NCBI GenBank assembly: GCA_014529385.2
Contig: CM043952.1
Span: 154,012,057 to 154,076,056, forward strand
Origin: Adiantum capillus-veneris
Lineage: Eukaryota > Streptophyta > Polypodiopsida > Polypodiales > Pteridaceae
Direction: 5' to 3'
Length of the DNA stretch: 64,000 bases
Part shown: in pieces, positions 32,982-43,540 of the stretch
Layout of the letters: each line of letters begins with the position of its first letter
Position numbering within the stretch: the first letter of the stretch is position 1
The notes under the pieces: generated by a model
Seen by the model: only the letters and a program-made list of their open reading frames with translations
Told to the model about the DNA's origin: nothing
Database searches by the model: none
Translations under genes and position numbers: made by a program

Positions 32982-34069
32982 TTTAAAGATTTTACATTGA
33001 ACCTAGGTCACACTCTAGCCCTAGATCCATATGTTTCCCTCTATTCTAATGAGCTATCATATGGGCCTATGTCATTTGGGTGCCAATGTATAAGGTCCAA
33101 TGCCATAGGTTGCCCCATATTGTAATAAGAGATCCTATGGCCCTAGGGCCATAGGGTTACCATGGTGCCCATGTAGGTTCCCTTGAGTGGTCTAAATTCT
33201 CCTTGAGAGATGTTACGTTGACACATAGGCCACATTGTCCTAGGGCGATAGGTTGTCCTCTATTTTGATGAGAGGTCTTATGGCCCTAGGGCCATAGGGT
33301 GACACTCCATAAGCTCAAGGGCCATAGGTTTTCCTCTATTCCAATTATAGGTCTTATGGACCTAGGGCCATGGGACTACCATGGTGCATATTTAGGTGCC
33401 GTTGAATGGTCTAAATTCTTTTTGAGATTATATACATTGACACCTAGGCCACCCTCAGGCCCTAGGGCCTTAGGTTTCCTTCTATTCTTATGAGAAAGAT
33501 CTAATGGCCCTAGATCCATGGTCACTCTAGGTCACTCTCTAGCCCTAAGGCCATAGGTTGACCTCTATTGTAATGAGAGATCATATGTCCCTAAGGCCAT
33601 AGGATGCCAATGTATAAGCTCAAAGGCAATAGCTTATTCTCTATTGTAATGAGAGATTCTATGGCCCTAGGGCCATACGTTGTCCTCTATTCTAATGAGA
33701 GATCAAATGGCGCTAGGGCCTTAGGGAGCCAATGTACAAGCTCGAGGGCCATAAGTTGCCCTCTAATCTAATGAGAGATCATGTGACCCTAAGCCCATAG
33801 GGCTGCTGTGATGACCATATAGGTACCCTAGAATGACCTAAATGCTTTTTGAGAGCTTTTACATTGACACCTAGGCTGCTCTCTTGTCCTAGCGTTGTTC
33901 ATTTTCCTCTATTATAATGAGATATCATATGGCCCTAGGGCCATAGGGTGTTAATGCATAAGCTCAAGGACCATAGATTGCAATCCATTGTAATGAGAGA
34001 TCCTATGGACCAAGAGCCATAGGACTCAAGAGCCTTAGGTTGCCCTCTAATCAAAAGAGAGATCTGAAA
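32982..34069 (+). repeat. Palindromic satellite array, right part, about 220-bp higher-order unit
   Basis: The core TATGGCCCTAGGGCCATA, an 18-bp perfect palindrome, occurs at 33,136-33,153, 33,279-33,296, 33,660-33,677 and 33,928-33,945, with several mutated cores between. The landmark (t/c)ctaaattct recurs at 33,191, 33,410 and 33,837. With the copy at 22,158, after removing element B, the spacings are 221, 219 and 427 (twice about 213). Inner subunits share ctctattctaatgagagatc and gccaatgtataagctcaag. No coding function is likely. Confidence 0.85.
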
Positions 34070-35117
34070 TGAGAATTAGGTTAGAGTAAAATCATTCTAA
34101 TCAATTTAAAAATGCTTGATAAAAGAACCAATAGAAATTAAGCTCCCTAGAAGACTATTAGATAGTCTACCAAGGGGTCCAATGAGCATCTAGCAACCCA
34201 ATGGTTTGCCTGATTCCTATTGGCCAGAAGACTAAAAGATCCAATGACAGTTTAAATGAATTATTTAATTACCAAAAGCTCTCACAAAAGGGGAAAGGGG
34301 GACACATGCCACAAGGTTATCAATTATGCTTCTAATTTGTGATTGGCTGAGCTTTACAGGAGCCAATGGGAGGCCAACATGAGTAATTAGCAAGAGGGGT
34401 CGACCAAGAAGGGAGAGAGGGCTGAATTTTTGTCTAACACAATGCTACACAGACACACACACACACAACTCATGTGTGCAAGAAGAACTCCATCTCCTTC
34501 TCCAAGTATTGAGAAGTGGAGGCCTACACCAACAACTCTTGGCTATGGAATGCAAATCCAACCAAGAGCCAAGCTTCAATGGCATGCTCATCTCCTCTAC
34601 CATGCTAATTACTAAGCTAAGCTATTCTATTAGAGTGATTATGTGAGGAGAATACTTCTTTCTCGTAAGATACATCTTCTTCCTCTCAATCTATCCTCAT
34701 TCCCTACTAGCTCTCACTATTTTTGAAGGTGTGTGAGGTCTTGGGACTGAGGCTAGGGACACTAGGTGTGTTTTTCAAGCATAATTTGGTGCATGAAGCT
34801 TCAATCTTCATTGCACCAACTAGTTTTGTTAAGGAACACAAAGATTGTATTGTACAAAAGTCTCCTTTGATGGGAGAAGATATAATACAAAGCCTTTATG
34901 GAGGGGGGGTTAGGATCCATGTAAATCCGATCCTCAACTGTTGTCAATTGTTCTATTTCTCTCTCTTTTCATGTATTGTCAATTCCAAATTAGCTAGGTC
35001 TAAATTGCTATGTTTCTTTCTCAAATTAAGTACTCTCTCTATGCTCATTAGGAACTTGTCCTTAATGAAATGCTCACTATGTTATCAATTTCTACTACAC
35101 ACAAGTTAAATGCTACA
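34070..35117 (+). repeat. 5' LTR of element F (visible part)
   Basis: It aligns with 40,770-41,821. It ends ...tgctaca just before the primer site. H1, H2 and H3 stem-loops are present at 34,536-34,568, 34,845-34,890 and 34,913-34,933. Confidence 0.85.
34536..34933 (+). other. Three candidate conserved RNA stem-loops in element F LTR
   Basis: H1: CTCTTGG (34,536-34,542) with CCAAGAG (34,562-34,568). H2: outer TTGTATT (34,845-34,851) with AATACAA (34,884-34,890), inner TCTCC (34,861-34,865) with GGAGA (34,873-34,877). H3: GGATC (34,913-34,917) with GATCC (34,929-34,933). Compared with LTR family 1, the H2 inner and H3 stems differ in sequence but stay complementary. The 3' LTR has the same set at 41,230-41,262, 41,539-41,584 and about 41,600-41,635, with H3 weaker there. 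Confidence 0.5.
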
Positions 35118-35130
35118 TTGGTATCAGAGC

Positions 35131-35523
35131 TATTGGTTTCTCTTTTCTTGCTCAAGAAGAGAGGTCCTCAAGCTTGCTACAAATGGTTGGTGTTATTAAT
35201 TGCAAAAGAGGAAGTAGAATAGGGATTTTTCATCCTTGAAACACACCTGATTTATGAAATTAACGGGGATACCGTCGAGAGCTATGTTCTTAATAATGAA
35301 GTCCTACGGGGCTTGCCTATGGCTTAACCATTATTGAGCTATTAGAATCTTGACAAGAATTGGTGATGTCTTGGCTATGTTGAACACTCTCTTGTATTCC
35401 TTGCAATTATTCGAGCCACGGGTATAGGTGCTTGAGTGCTTATCTTTGAAGGTAAAGAGGAGTAGCAACTAGGGCTTGAAGTGCCAAAGTACAAGTAAAA
35501 ATTTACACCTAAAATTTTCTAGT
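35131..35523 (+). other. Element F untranslated leader
   Basis: No coding signal. Phrases such as aagaagagaggtcct and cttaaccattattgagctatt recur in the leader of the related piece at 43,745-43,940, so this leader is conserved between the two families. Leaders of LTR elements usually hold packaging signals. Confidence 0.6.
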
Positions 35524-37196
35524 ATGGCTGACAAGGGAAAAGAGATTGAAATGAATGTTGATAGCTTTGATTTTGCTAATGAAGGAGCAACTAATGATGC
35601 CCCTATGCTTGTAAACTATTTTGTTTCTAGGCTTCAATAAGCCCTGGGCAATCCATCCCTCTAAGGTGAAGTGCTACAACAATTGCGCACCCATGGTATT
35701 CTCCAAACTCCCCATCAAGAAGAGAGAGTACCTAGGAAAGATCCTCGTGAGACTTCCAAAAGAGGACTCTCTCTGATAAGGGAAGAGGAAGAGGATCCGT
35801 ACGAAGGGCTCAAACATTTACTACTCAATGAGGCATCTACTTCCCAAAGGAGAACCCAAGTTTAACCGGTAGAGCCCCCACCGAAAGAACGAGAAAGAAG
35901 TGAGTCTCCTGCCACCTCGATGGAGATGGCTCCACAAAGACGGTGGGAAAAATGCTCTCCAACACCCCCTAAACGGAGAAGACCATCGCATACTTCTCTA
36001 CACCATAATTCAAAGAGGGAAGAGAGGAAACAAGAGAAGCAAAAGGTGAGAAAGAAGTCACCCTCTTCTCCATCTTCTTCATCCTCTTCCTCTTTTGAAG
36101 TAAGTGGTGGTGCAGACAAGGAGGAATAATGGAAGAAAAAGGTGAGAAAGAGGTCACCCTCTTCTCCATCCTCCTCATACTCTTCTGAAGCTCTTGAACC
36201 ACCTAAAAGAAGACGCCATAGGAAATCCTATGCCGCATGGAAGAGGTCGTCCAAGCTCAAAAAGTTCAAAGAGGGAGGAAAGAACATCTCTTCCTTACCT
36301 ACGATGGCACTTTTGGTGCTACGGACAAAGTCTTGGCCTTTATCCAACAATTTGATGCGGCGTTTGGGGATGAGGGCTTCACGGAGTCCTCTAAGCTACG
36401 TCATGTTGCCATGCATTTTCAAAAGTCCTCCAGGCAATGGTGGTCTAGCCTACGAGCAAACGGTGAAGCTCCACGAACATGGAAAGCTTTAAGAGCTTCC
36501 ATCATGAAGCAGTTTTTGGCTACCGATGCCAAAGACAAAGTACTCACTAAATGGAGAAGCTTAAAGCTCTCTCCCTATGAATATATTCACAAATATGTAG
36601 ACAAGTTTTGGAATTTACACCTCAAAGCCACTGTCTTCAAAAAGATGGATTTTGGAGAGCAAAAACAACAATTTTGTGCGGGTTTAATTGAGTATGTTAA
36701 CTCCCAAAGGCCACGCACCATATCTACGGTCATACACCATAACATGGTGGCTTCAAGAATCAACTTCCAACAAGGGACTAAGAAAAATCTTAAGCCCACG
36801 GAAAACAAGGACCGTAACGAGCCTAAGGGGAAGGACAACGTCCAAAAGTCTCCCAAAGGCAACGCCAACAACAACAAAGCAAAGGAGAAGGGAGTTTATA
36901 AAGGCAAAAATAAACTCTCTCCTGAAGAGCTAGAGCATTATCTAGAAGATGACCATTGTTTCAAGTGCGGGGAGCAAGGGCATGCCTATCGTGCTTGCCC
37001 CCACAAGAATACACATAATGAGCCTCCTAGAGCTACCTTGGTCAAAATTCAAGAAGAGGATGCTCATCACAAAGGATCTCCTCTACGTCATGCTTGGGGA
37101 AAGGTAAGAGAACATGATGCTTTTATTCTCTTTGACCCTTGTTCTACTCACAATATCATATCCACAGAGTTGGCAGCTAGGCATCCAAGCCTATGA
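35524..37196 (+). pseudogene. Element F gag and protease start
   Basis: The first part (35,524-36,230) is charged and Ser/Pro/Lys-rich. The capsid-like domain follows in 36,237-36,770: LTYDGTFGATDKVLAFIQQF, SRQWWSSLRA and KWRSLKLSPYEYIHKYVDKF fit plant Ty3 gag. Near 36,957-36,998 is a canonical zinc knuckle, CFKCGEQGHAYRAC (C-x2-C-x4-H-x4-C). A protease-like FDPCSTHNIIS lies near 37,130-37,165. Gag makes the particle that holds the element RNA. The frames are broken, so this is a fossil. Confidence 0.8.
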
Positions 37197-39860
37197 GATG
37201 GGAGATGTCCTACCTGCCGATGGTGCTTTCTAGGGGCAAGAAGCCTCAATCACTCCCTTAATTGGCAAATTGAGGCTCCATGTCCAAAGCTATGTGGACA
37301 AGGAGGATTTCTTCATCTCTCCTCTCAAGCATGAGGATGTAATCCTAGGGGCACCATGGTTTGATCGCATGGCTACCAATGTTAAATTCCCTGAAAGAAA
37401 AATTTAGTTTAGGTTCAGGGAAAGAGACATGTACATAGATGCTAAGGAGTTGGGTAGTACCATACCCATTGTACATAAGTAAGCTTTCAATAATTCAATA
37501 AAGAGCTCTATTTTTGTGTACATGATTTTTGTTAAAGATTCTCAAAATGAACCTAATGTTTTGGAAAAAGAAGATATAACCAATCAAAAGGAATTAGAGT
37601 CATCCAAGTTCCTCAAGGGATTCCAAGATGTTTTTATTGACGACATCCCTTGCGAGCTACCTCCCAAACAAGGGGATGATGACCATGCAATTGAACTTCT
37701 TCCAGGAAGCTCACCGCCTAATAAACCTCTTTAGCGAGTTTCCCAAGCTCAACAAGAGAAAATTATGTGGCAAGTGCATGAGTTGATTGACAAAGGCGTG
37801 GTTAGGCCTAGCTCATCTCCATTTTGTTCACCAATGTTATTAGTGCAAAAGAAAGATGGCACATATCGTATGTGTGTCGACTATAGAGCACTAAATAGGA
37901 TCACAATCAAGAATAGGTTTCCCGTTCCACGGGTAGAATACCTATTTGATAAGCTATGAGGGTCAACCTACTTTAGTAGGATTAACCTAAAAAGTGGCTA
38001 CCATCAAATAAGGATAGTTGATCGAGACATTGTAAAGACCGCATTTTGCACTACGTTTGGTCTTTACGAATACAATGTCATGCCTTTTGGCTTGACCAAT
38101 GCACCAGCCACATTTAACCGCTTGATGGAGAAGCTATTCAGGCCTCATCAAACCTTTATTGGAGTGTTCTTTGATTATGTAATCATCTACTCTAATTCAT
38201 TAGGTGAACACAAGCAACACTTCGAGGTAATATTTCAAGTTTAAGGAGAGAATAAACTTTATATTAATCGAAAGAAACGTGAATTTTTCTTACAAGGGAT
38301 TCAGTATTTAGGTCACATTGATGCACTCTCAAGATGACCGAGAGTGAATGCGGTATCCAAAGCAACTCACGATGATATATGTTCTATGATAGATGAGTAC
38401 GTTATCGATCCCGATTTTAGATATGTGATTTCAGCCCTTGCACTAGGGGAGAAGGAAGAACCACTTACCCTTGCACTAGGGAAGAAGGAAGAACCATTTA
38501 CCCTACAAGATGTTTATCTTCTCTATGGCAATAGACTATGCGTTACTAACTTTACGTGAAAAAGTAATGTATGAATCTCGAGCTCCTCCTTATGCGGGGC
38601 ATAGAGGGATTCAGTCTACCCTAAAAGGGATAGAAACATATTTCTATTGGCCTGCCATGAAAGAAAATATACAAAAGTATGTTTCAAAATGTAGGGTATG
38701 CCAAAAGACAAAGTTTGATAGAGGGAAGCAACCTAGATTGCTTCAACCTTTTCCAATCCCTAATTCACTGTGGGAGAGCATATCCATGGATTTTATCTCT
38801 GGGTTGCCCAAGTCTATCCATGGGAATACAGGAATATGGAAGATAGACAGGTTTAGCAAACAAGCACATTTCATACCTGTCAAAAAGACTATCAAGGCCC
38901 ATCAAATGGCAACCCTCTTTATATCACAGATCTTCAAAATACCATGGCTTGCCAATGTCTATAGTGTCGGATAGAGATCCTAGAATGACCAGTAATTTCT
39001 GGAAGGGTCTCTTTGAGAATTTAGGTACAAGGCTAAACTTCTCTTTCGCCTATCATCCCCAAACGGATGGCAAAAGTGAAATATCTAAACTAACAATTCT
39101 TGATCTACTAAAAGCTTATGTCACAAAAGTGGATCAAAAGTCCCAATGGGAGAAGTACTTACCTTTAGTGGAGTATTCTTACAATAACACTGTACATACT
39201 TCCACAGGAAAAGCACCTTTTGAGGTGATAGAGGGAAGATCAAAAAGTCCCCTGCTACTTAAGGTACATGGAAAGATCTTTGCTCTGCAAATGAATATAG
39301 CCGAGACCTGCAAGAATCTTTCCAAAATATTAAGGATACTATATCCATCTCTCAGCAAAGCAAAAGGCAGCTGGCTGATAAGCACAAAAGAGCCCTAGCC
39401 TTTAAACAAAATAGTTTCCCAAGGCTCGATTAAGGCACACGACGGACAAGAATCCTACGAGACACCAAAAGTACTATGCTAATCTAGCAAAAAGGTACTA
39501 TGGCCCCTTTCGAATTCTTAGGCCAATCAATGAGATGACCTATCAACTCAAGTTGCCCAACCATTGGCTCATACACAATGCTTTCCACGTGAGCCTACTA
39601 AAGCCTTACAAAGGAGAGCCACCTCAAGAAGCAATCATTGAAGACTTACCGGAGATCGAGGACCAAGAAGAGGTGCTACAGCCCGAGTCCATTTTTTGAC
39701 ACGAAGGCAAGGTATTACGAGGCGGTAAGACTATCCGACGATAACTTATCAAGTTTAAAAATTATCCATTTGAAGATGCTAGATGGATGCAAGGCATACA
39801 ATTAAAGGATAATCCAAACATTATCAATGCTTACAATGATTCCCTAGAGTAAGCAAATGT
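37197..39860 (+). pseudogene. Element F pol: RT, integrase and chromodomain-like tail
   Basis: The RT lead-in and core are near 37,680-38,230 (MWQVHELIDKGVVRPSSSPF, VDYRALNRITIKNRFPVPRV, FGLTNAPATFNRLM). The integrase zinc finger is near 38,590-38,710 (AGHRGIQSTLKGIETYFYWP, CRVCQKTK). The catalytic core follows: SMDFISGLP (about 38,785), VSDRDPRMTSNFWKGLFENL (about 38,965) and HPQTDGKSE. The C-terminal part has [20 protein letters not shown] (about 39,545-39,600) and a chromodomain-like LIKFKNYPFEDARWM near 39,750. In chromoviruses this tail guides integration into particular chromatin. Broken copy; recognisable RNase H is sparse. Confidence 0.8.
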
Positions 39861-40376
39861 AAATATGTATAAATGAACAAAGTTTTTGTCTTATAAGACT
39901 CTCTTTTTCTTTATTGTGCACAAATGTTAATAAGTTTGCATGCTTAGGATCATGTTTGTGGAGACGACGTCTCCCAAACACCAAGTAGAGTTTGTCACTC
40001 GACTATGGAAGATTGATACGGACTAATGTGCAGACTTGCTTGCGGTAGCTAAGGCTCTCAAGCACCAAATGGACTAGTCATCCATTCTGGAACGATGTCA
40101 TAGGGTAAAATAGGGGTCCTCTACCCGTTAGCAAACGCACTAATGACTAGGCTTTATCTTCTCTACCTCACAGTCAAGGACGACTATGATTTCAAGAGAG
40201 AGGTAATGTCATAAAAAGTAATATCTAATACTCCCAAATGATTTTCTCATCTTAGACTGGTCATTTATTATGGGGAAGTACCAGGGGAGTAAAAGCTAGA
40301 ATATTGGTAAGACTTCCATACCGGTCTCTGTCATGGGTCCAAAGGAGGGATAATAGAGATCAAAAGGGGGACAGTC
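39861..40376 (+). other. Element F 3' untranslated region and polypurine tract
   Basis: No coding signal. It ends in the purine run gatcaaaaggggga just before the proposed LTR start. Confidence 0.6.
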
Positions 40377-40581
40377 TGCAAAAGAGCAATGTGATTCAAT
40401 GGGGCTTAAAAGACCTAAGGTTCATCTCCATTAAGACTTCCATATGCTAAAGTTCCTAAATTTAATTCAATTGTCCAATGGCCAAAGTAGGGAAAAATTG
40501 GATGGTTATGGGAAGACTAGAAAGTCTTCCCACATCCCTAGGAAGGAGGGGGTTAGCCCGAATGGTAGGGGATGAGAGAAA

Positions 40582-40661
<80 letters not shown>

Positions 40662-41821
40662 TACTCCCAAGCTCTCCCCAAAGGGAAGAATGAACACATG
40701 GTAGGCTCCTAGGCCAGTTGCCCCCAATTTCCCCTCAAATCCTATTGGATGGCCATAGAGGTGGACCAATGAGAATTAGGCTAGAGTAAAATTATTATAA
40801 TCAATTAAAAAATGTTTGATGAAAGAACCAATAGAAATTAAGCTCCTTAAAAGACTCTTGGACAGTCTACCAAGGGGACCAATGAGCATCCAACAACCCA
40901 ATGGCTTGCCTGATTCCTATTCGCCAGAAGTCTAAAAGGTCCAATGACAGTTTAACTGAATTACTTAATTACCAAAATCTCTCACAAAAGGGGAAAGGGG
41001 GACACATGTCACAAGATTATTAATTATGCTTCTAATTTGTGATTGGCTAAGCTTTACAGATGCCAATGGGAGGCCAACATGAGTAATTAGCAAGAGGGGT
41101 CGATCAAGAAGGGAGAGAGGGCTGAATTTTTTTCTAACACAATGCTACACACACACACACAACTCATGTGTGCAAGAAGAACTCCATCTCCTTCTCCAAG
41201 TATTGAGAAGTGGAGGCCTACACCAAAAACTCTTGGCTATGGAATGCAAATCCAACCAAGAGCCAAGCTTCAATGGCATACTCATCTCCTCTACCATGCT
41301 AATTACTAAGCTAATTTAAGATATTAGAGTGATTATGTGAGGATAATACTTCTTTCTCCTAAGATACATCTTCTTCCTCTCAATCTATCTTCATTCCCTA
41401 CTAGCTCTCACTATTTTTGAAGGTGTGTGAGGTCTTGGGACTGAGGCTAGGGACACTAGGTGTGTTTTTCAAGAATAATTTGGTGCATGAAGCTTCCGTC
41501 TTCATTCCACCAACTAGTTTTGTTAAGGAACACAAAGATTGTATTGTTCAAAAGTCTCCTTTGATGGGAGAAGCTATAATACAAAGACTTTATGGAGGGG
41601 GGACCAGATCCATGTAAATCCGATCCTCAACTGTTGTCAATTGTTCTATTTCTCTCTCTTCTCATGTATTGTCAATGCCAAATTATCTAGGTGTAAATTG
41701 CTATGTTTCTTTCTCAATTTAAGTACTCTCTCTATGCTCATTAGGAACTTGTTCTTAATGAAATGCTCACTATGTTATCAATTTCCGCTATAGACAAGTT
41801 ACTTGTGCAGTAAATGTTACA
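40377..41821 (+). repeat. 3' LTR of element F
   Basis: The start is inferred from the polypurine tract, giving about 1,445 bp, close to the 1,430 bp of LTR family 1. From 40,770 on it aligns with the left LTR. It contains an (AC)n tract and the H1 to H3 stem-loops. Confidence 0.7.
40583..40657 (+). repeat. (AC)n microsatellite, about 75 bp
   Basis: A perfect AC run within the 3' LTR of element F, in the same relative place as the (GT)n(GA)n tract of LTR family 1. Confidence 0.95.
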
Positions 41822-42050
41822 AGAACTCCTCAAAAAATTTGTTGCATATTCCTCATACTCTTCTTGTGGGGTTACCCAATTTCGGAATTCCTGTAGGTAG
41901 TCTATGTCAATCAATATGTCAACACCTTGCTGTATTCCTGAGTGCCATATGGTTCCGGTTGAATTTGAACCAACTGTAGGAGCTGCTTCACCAATCCTCC
42001 CAAGATGTCAAAAGCTCGTTCCCATCTCCACAAAGAGACACCAACAGGAT
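41822..42050 (-). pseudogene. Coding-like fragment of unknown family
   Basis: Read on the minus strand, one frame gives DPVGVSLWRWERAFDILG (near 42,050-41,995). After a one-base frame change another gives VDILIDIDYLQEFRNW and VTPQEEYEEYATNF (to about 41,822). The composition is that of a real globular protein rather than chance. Splice-like or low-complexity DNA follows at 42,060-42,260. I do not recognise the protein. It could be a host-gene exon caught between elements, or part of an unrecognised gag. The right LTR of element F cuts it off. Confidence 0.35.
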
Positions 42051-42700
42051 CGCAAAAGTGTTAGGGGCTCACAACCCTAACATGTATTCAATACAAGAAA
42101 CATGCAGTATAAAGGAAAACGACTACAGGAAACTACACATTAAGTCATAGAACTGCAGAGCATATGAATAGAAAATACCATGATTGAGAGAAAGAAGGTA
42201 TTGATTCACTGTGTATTCATCATCATCATCAGATTACAGGCCCAAAATAGCAATACAACTACAAGAACCCAACTGCAAACTGCACGTTGGTACACCAAAA
42301 ACTGCTACACGCCATCCGTGGAATTATAAGAGTCTAAAAATAGAAAGTAGATGTGGTAAGTTCAAGTCACTAGAATAAATCTTTAGACTCCATGTATGAA
42401 GTCTGGGTAGCCTTAGGGTAAAATTCTAACTTGCCACAAATTGTTTAAATTTATCAGGTTTTGGGAGCAGCTTGGTGGCACCTCCAAAGTAATGTGCTAA
42501 GGTTTCGCACAGGAGATGAAATTTTAAACGCCCAAGGGTAAGTTTTTTTTAACCAAAGTTCATCCTAATTTAGCGTGTCCTAAATTAGCAAGTAGGATGT
42601 AGCTTGGTCAACTTCATAAGCCTCCAAGGTTTGTGCAAAGGTCTTGCACCCGAGCTAATTAAATTAAAGGGTAATCTAAAGACTAAGGTTAGATAAGCCT
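42051..42700. other. Intergenic DNA between the coding-like fragment and the next LTR
   Basis: Nothing recognisable. There is a short (ATC)n run near 42,218 and no gene. The next LTR begins somewhere in 42,400-42,750, but its TG start could not be fixed. Confidence 0.4.
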
Positions 42701-42843
42701 TTCCTCATTTAGAAGTTGACTCTAGTTCTTATATTACTAAGCTTGGATAGAGCACATGTCCAACGTAGCACTAACTTGATTTATGAGAAGTTAACAAGTG
42801 TGTGTGTGGTGTGTACACTTGCCAAGACAAGTCCTAGAGAAGC

Positions 42844-42849
42844 GGGGGG

Positions 42850-42882
<33 letters not shown>
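42844..42882 (+). repeat. Poly(G) tract of about 38 bp with one C
   Basis: Six G, one C, then about 32 G in a row, inside the LTR of element C. Runs this long are rare in plant DNA. They can form four-stranded structures and are also prone to length error in assembly. Confidence 0.85.
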
Positions 42883-42883
<1 letters not shown>

Positions 42884-43083
42884 GTTTTTTTATGCGTAGT
42901 AAGTTTGAACAAGTGTGTGATCATGCGTGAGTTGCAGTACGGAGTGTTCACTTCTCATTGGCCAAGTGGTATGCATTCCAATCAAAGACCAGTTGCATGA
43001 GCATATGAGGAAGAGCTCGTTGGAATTTTTGCTCTCTTGCTCTTGTACACACACTCTCAAGTGCCCAAGTTGGCAAAGCAAGT

Positions 43084-43093
43084 TCTCTCTCTC

Positions 43094-43137
<44 letters not shown>
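43084..43137 (+). repeat. (CT)n microsatellite
   Basis: About 26 CT units with one CG interruption, inside the LTR of element C just upstream of hairpin H1. Confidence 0.95.
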
Positions 43138-43139
<2 letters not shown>

Positions 43140-43175
43140 GGGGATGGAGCTCAAGAGGAGGCCATCATGCTCAAG

Positions 43176-43540
43176 CACTTGGCTATGGATGCAAATCCAA
43201 GCAAGTGAAGCTTCTTCTTCTTCATCTCTACTATTTTATTATGTTAAGTTATGCTAAGAGATTGCCCTAGAGTAAGGGTATACAAAAATACAAATTCTCT
43301 TTCTTTTACCCTCATTTACCTCTTACCCCACAATTCTTTCTCCCTGCTAGAGAGCTATACCATGAACTTTTGAAGAGCACCATCTTCTTGGTTCAAGGAA
43401 AGCTCCGCAAGAGCACAAGTTGTGTTGTAATCAAAGCTCTCTTCGAGACAAAATTATAATTCTTTCTTCAAGAGAGAATTATTATACAAAGACCTTTTGG
43501 AGGGGGGAGGGGGACCGCCGGCTTCAAGCAAATCCGGTCC
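43176..43540 (+). other. Three candidate conserved RNA stem-loops in element C LTR
   Basis: H1: CACTTG (43,176-43,181) with CAAGTG (43,202-43,207). In the other LTRs this stem is CTCTTG with CAAGAG, so one pair has switched from T-A to A-T with both sides changed. H2: a 10-bp inner stem AATTCTTTCT (43,458-43,467) with AGAGAGAATT (43,471-43,480), including one T-G pair, and a weaker outer stem. H3: GGACCG (43,512-43,517) with CGGTCC (43,535-43,540). The loop of H1 (gctatgg.tgcaaatccaa) is nearly unchanged in all families. Confidence 0.55.

Larger units (their letters stand above)
34070..41821 (+). mobile_element. Ty3/gypsy element F with gag-pol remains and two LTRs
   Basis: The left LTR is visible at 34,070-35,117. 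The right LTR is 40,377-41,821, its start inferred from the polypurine tract caaaaggggg at 40,361-40,370. The primer site TGGTATCAGAGC (35,119-35,130) fits initiator tRNA-Met. The order is gag, zinc knuckle, protease, RT, integrase and a chromodomain-like tail, i.e. a chromovirus-like Ty3/gypsy. The LTRs look roughly 90-95 per cent identical by eye, so it is older than element B. It is broken in many places. No target duplication could be matched. Confidence 0.85.

Noticed and set aside
34065-41826. Target-site duplication for element F
   Set aside because: The flanks tgaaa and agaac do not match, and the left LTR is shorter than the right, so the ends cannot be paired.
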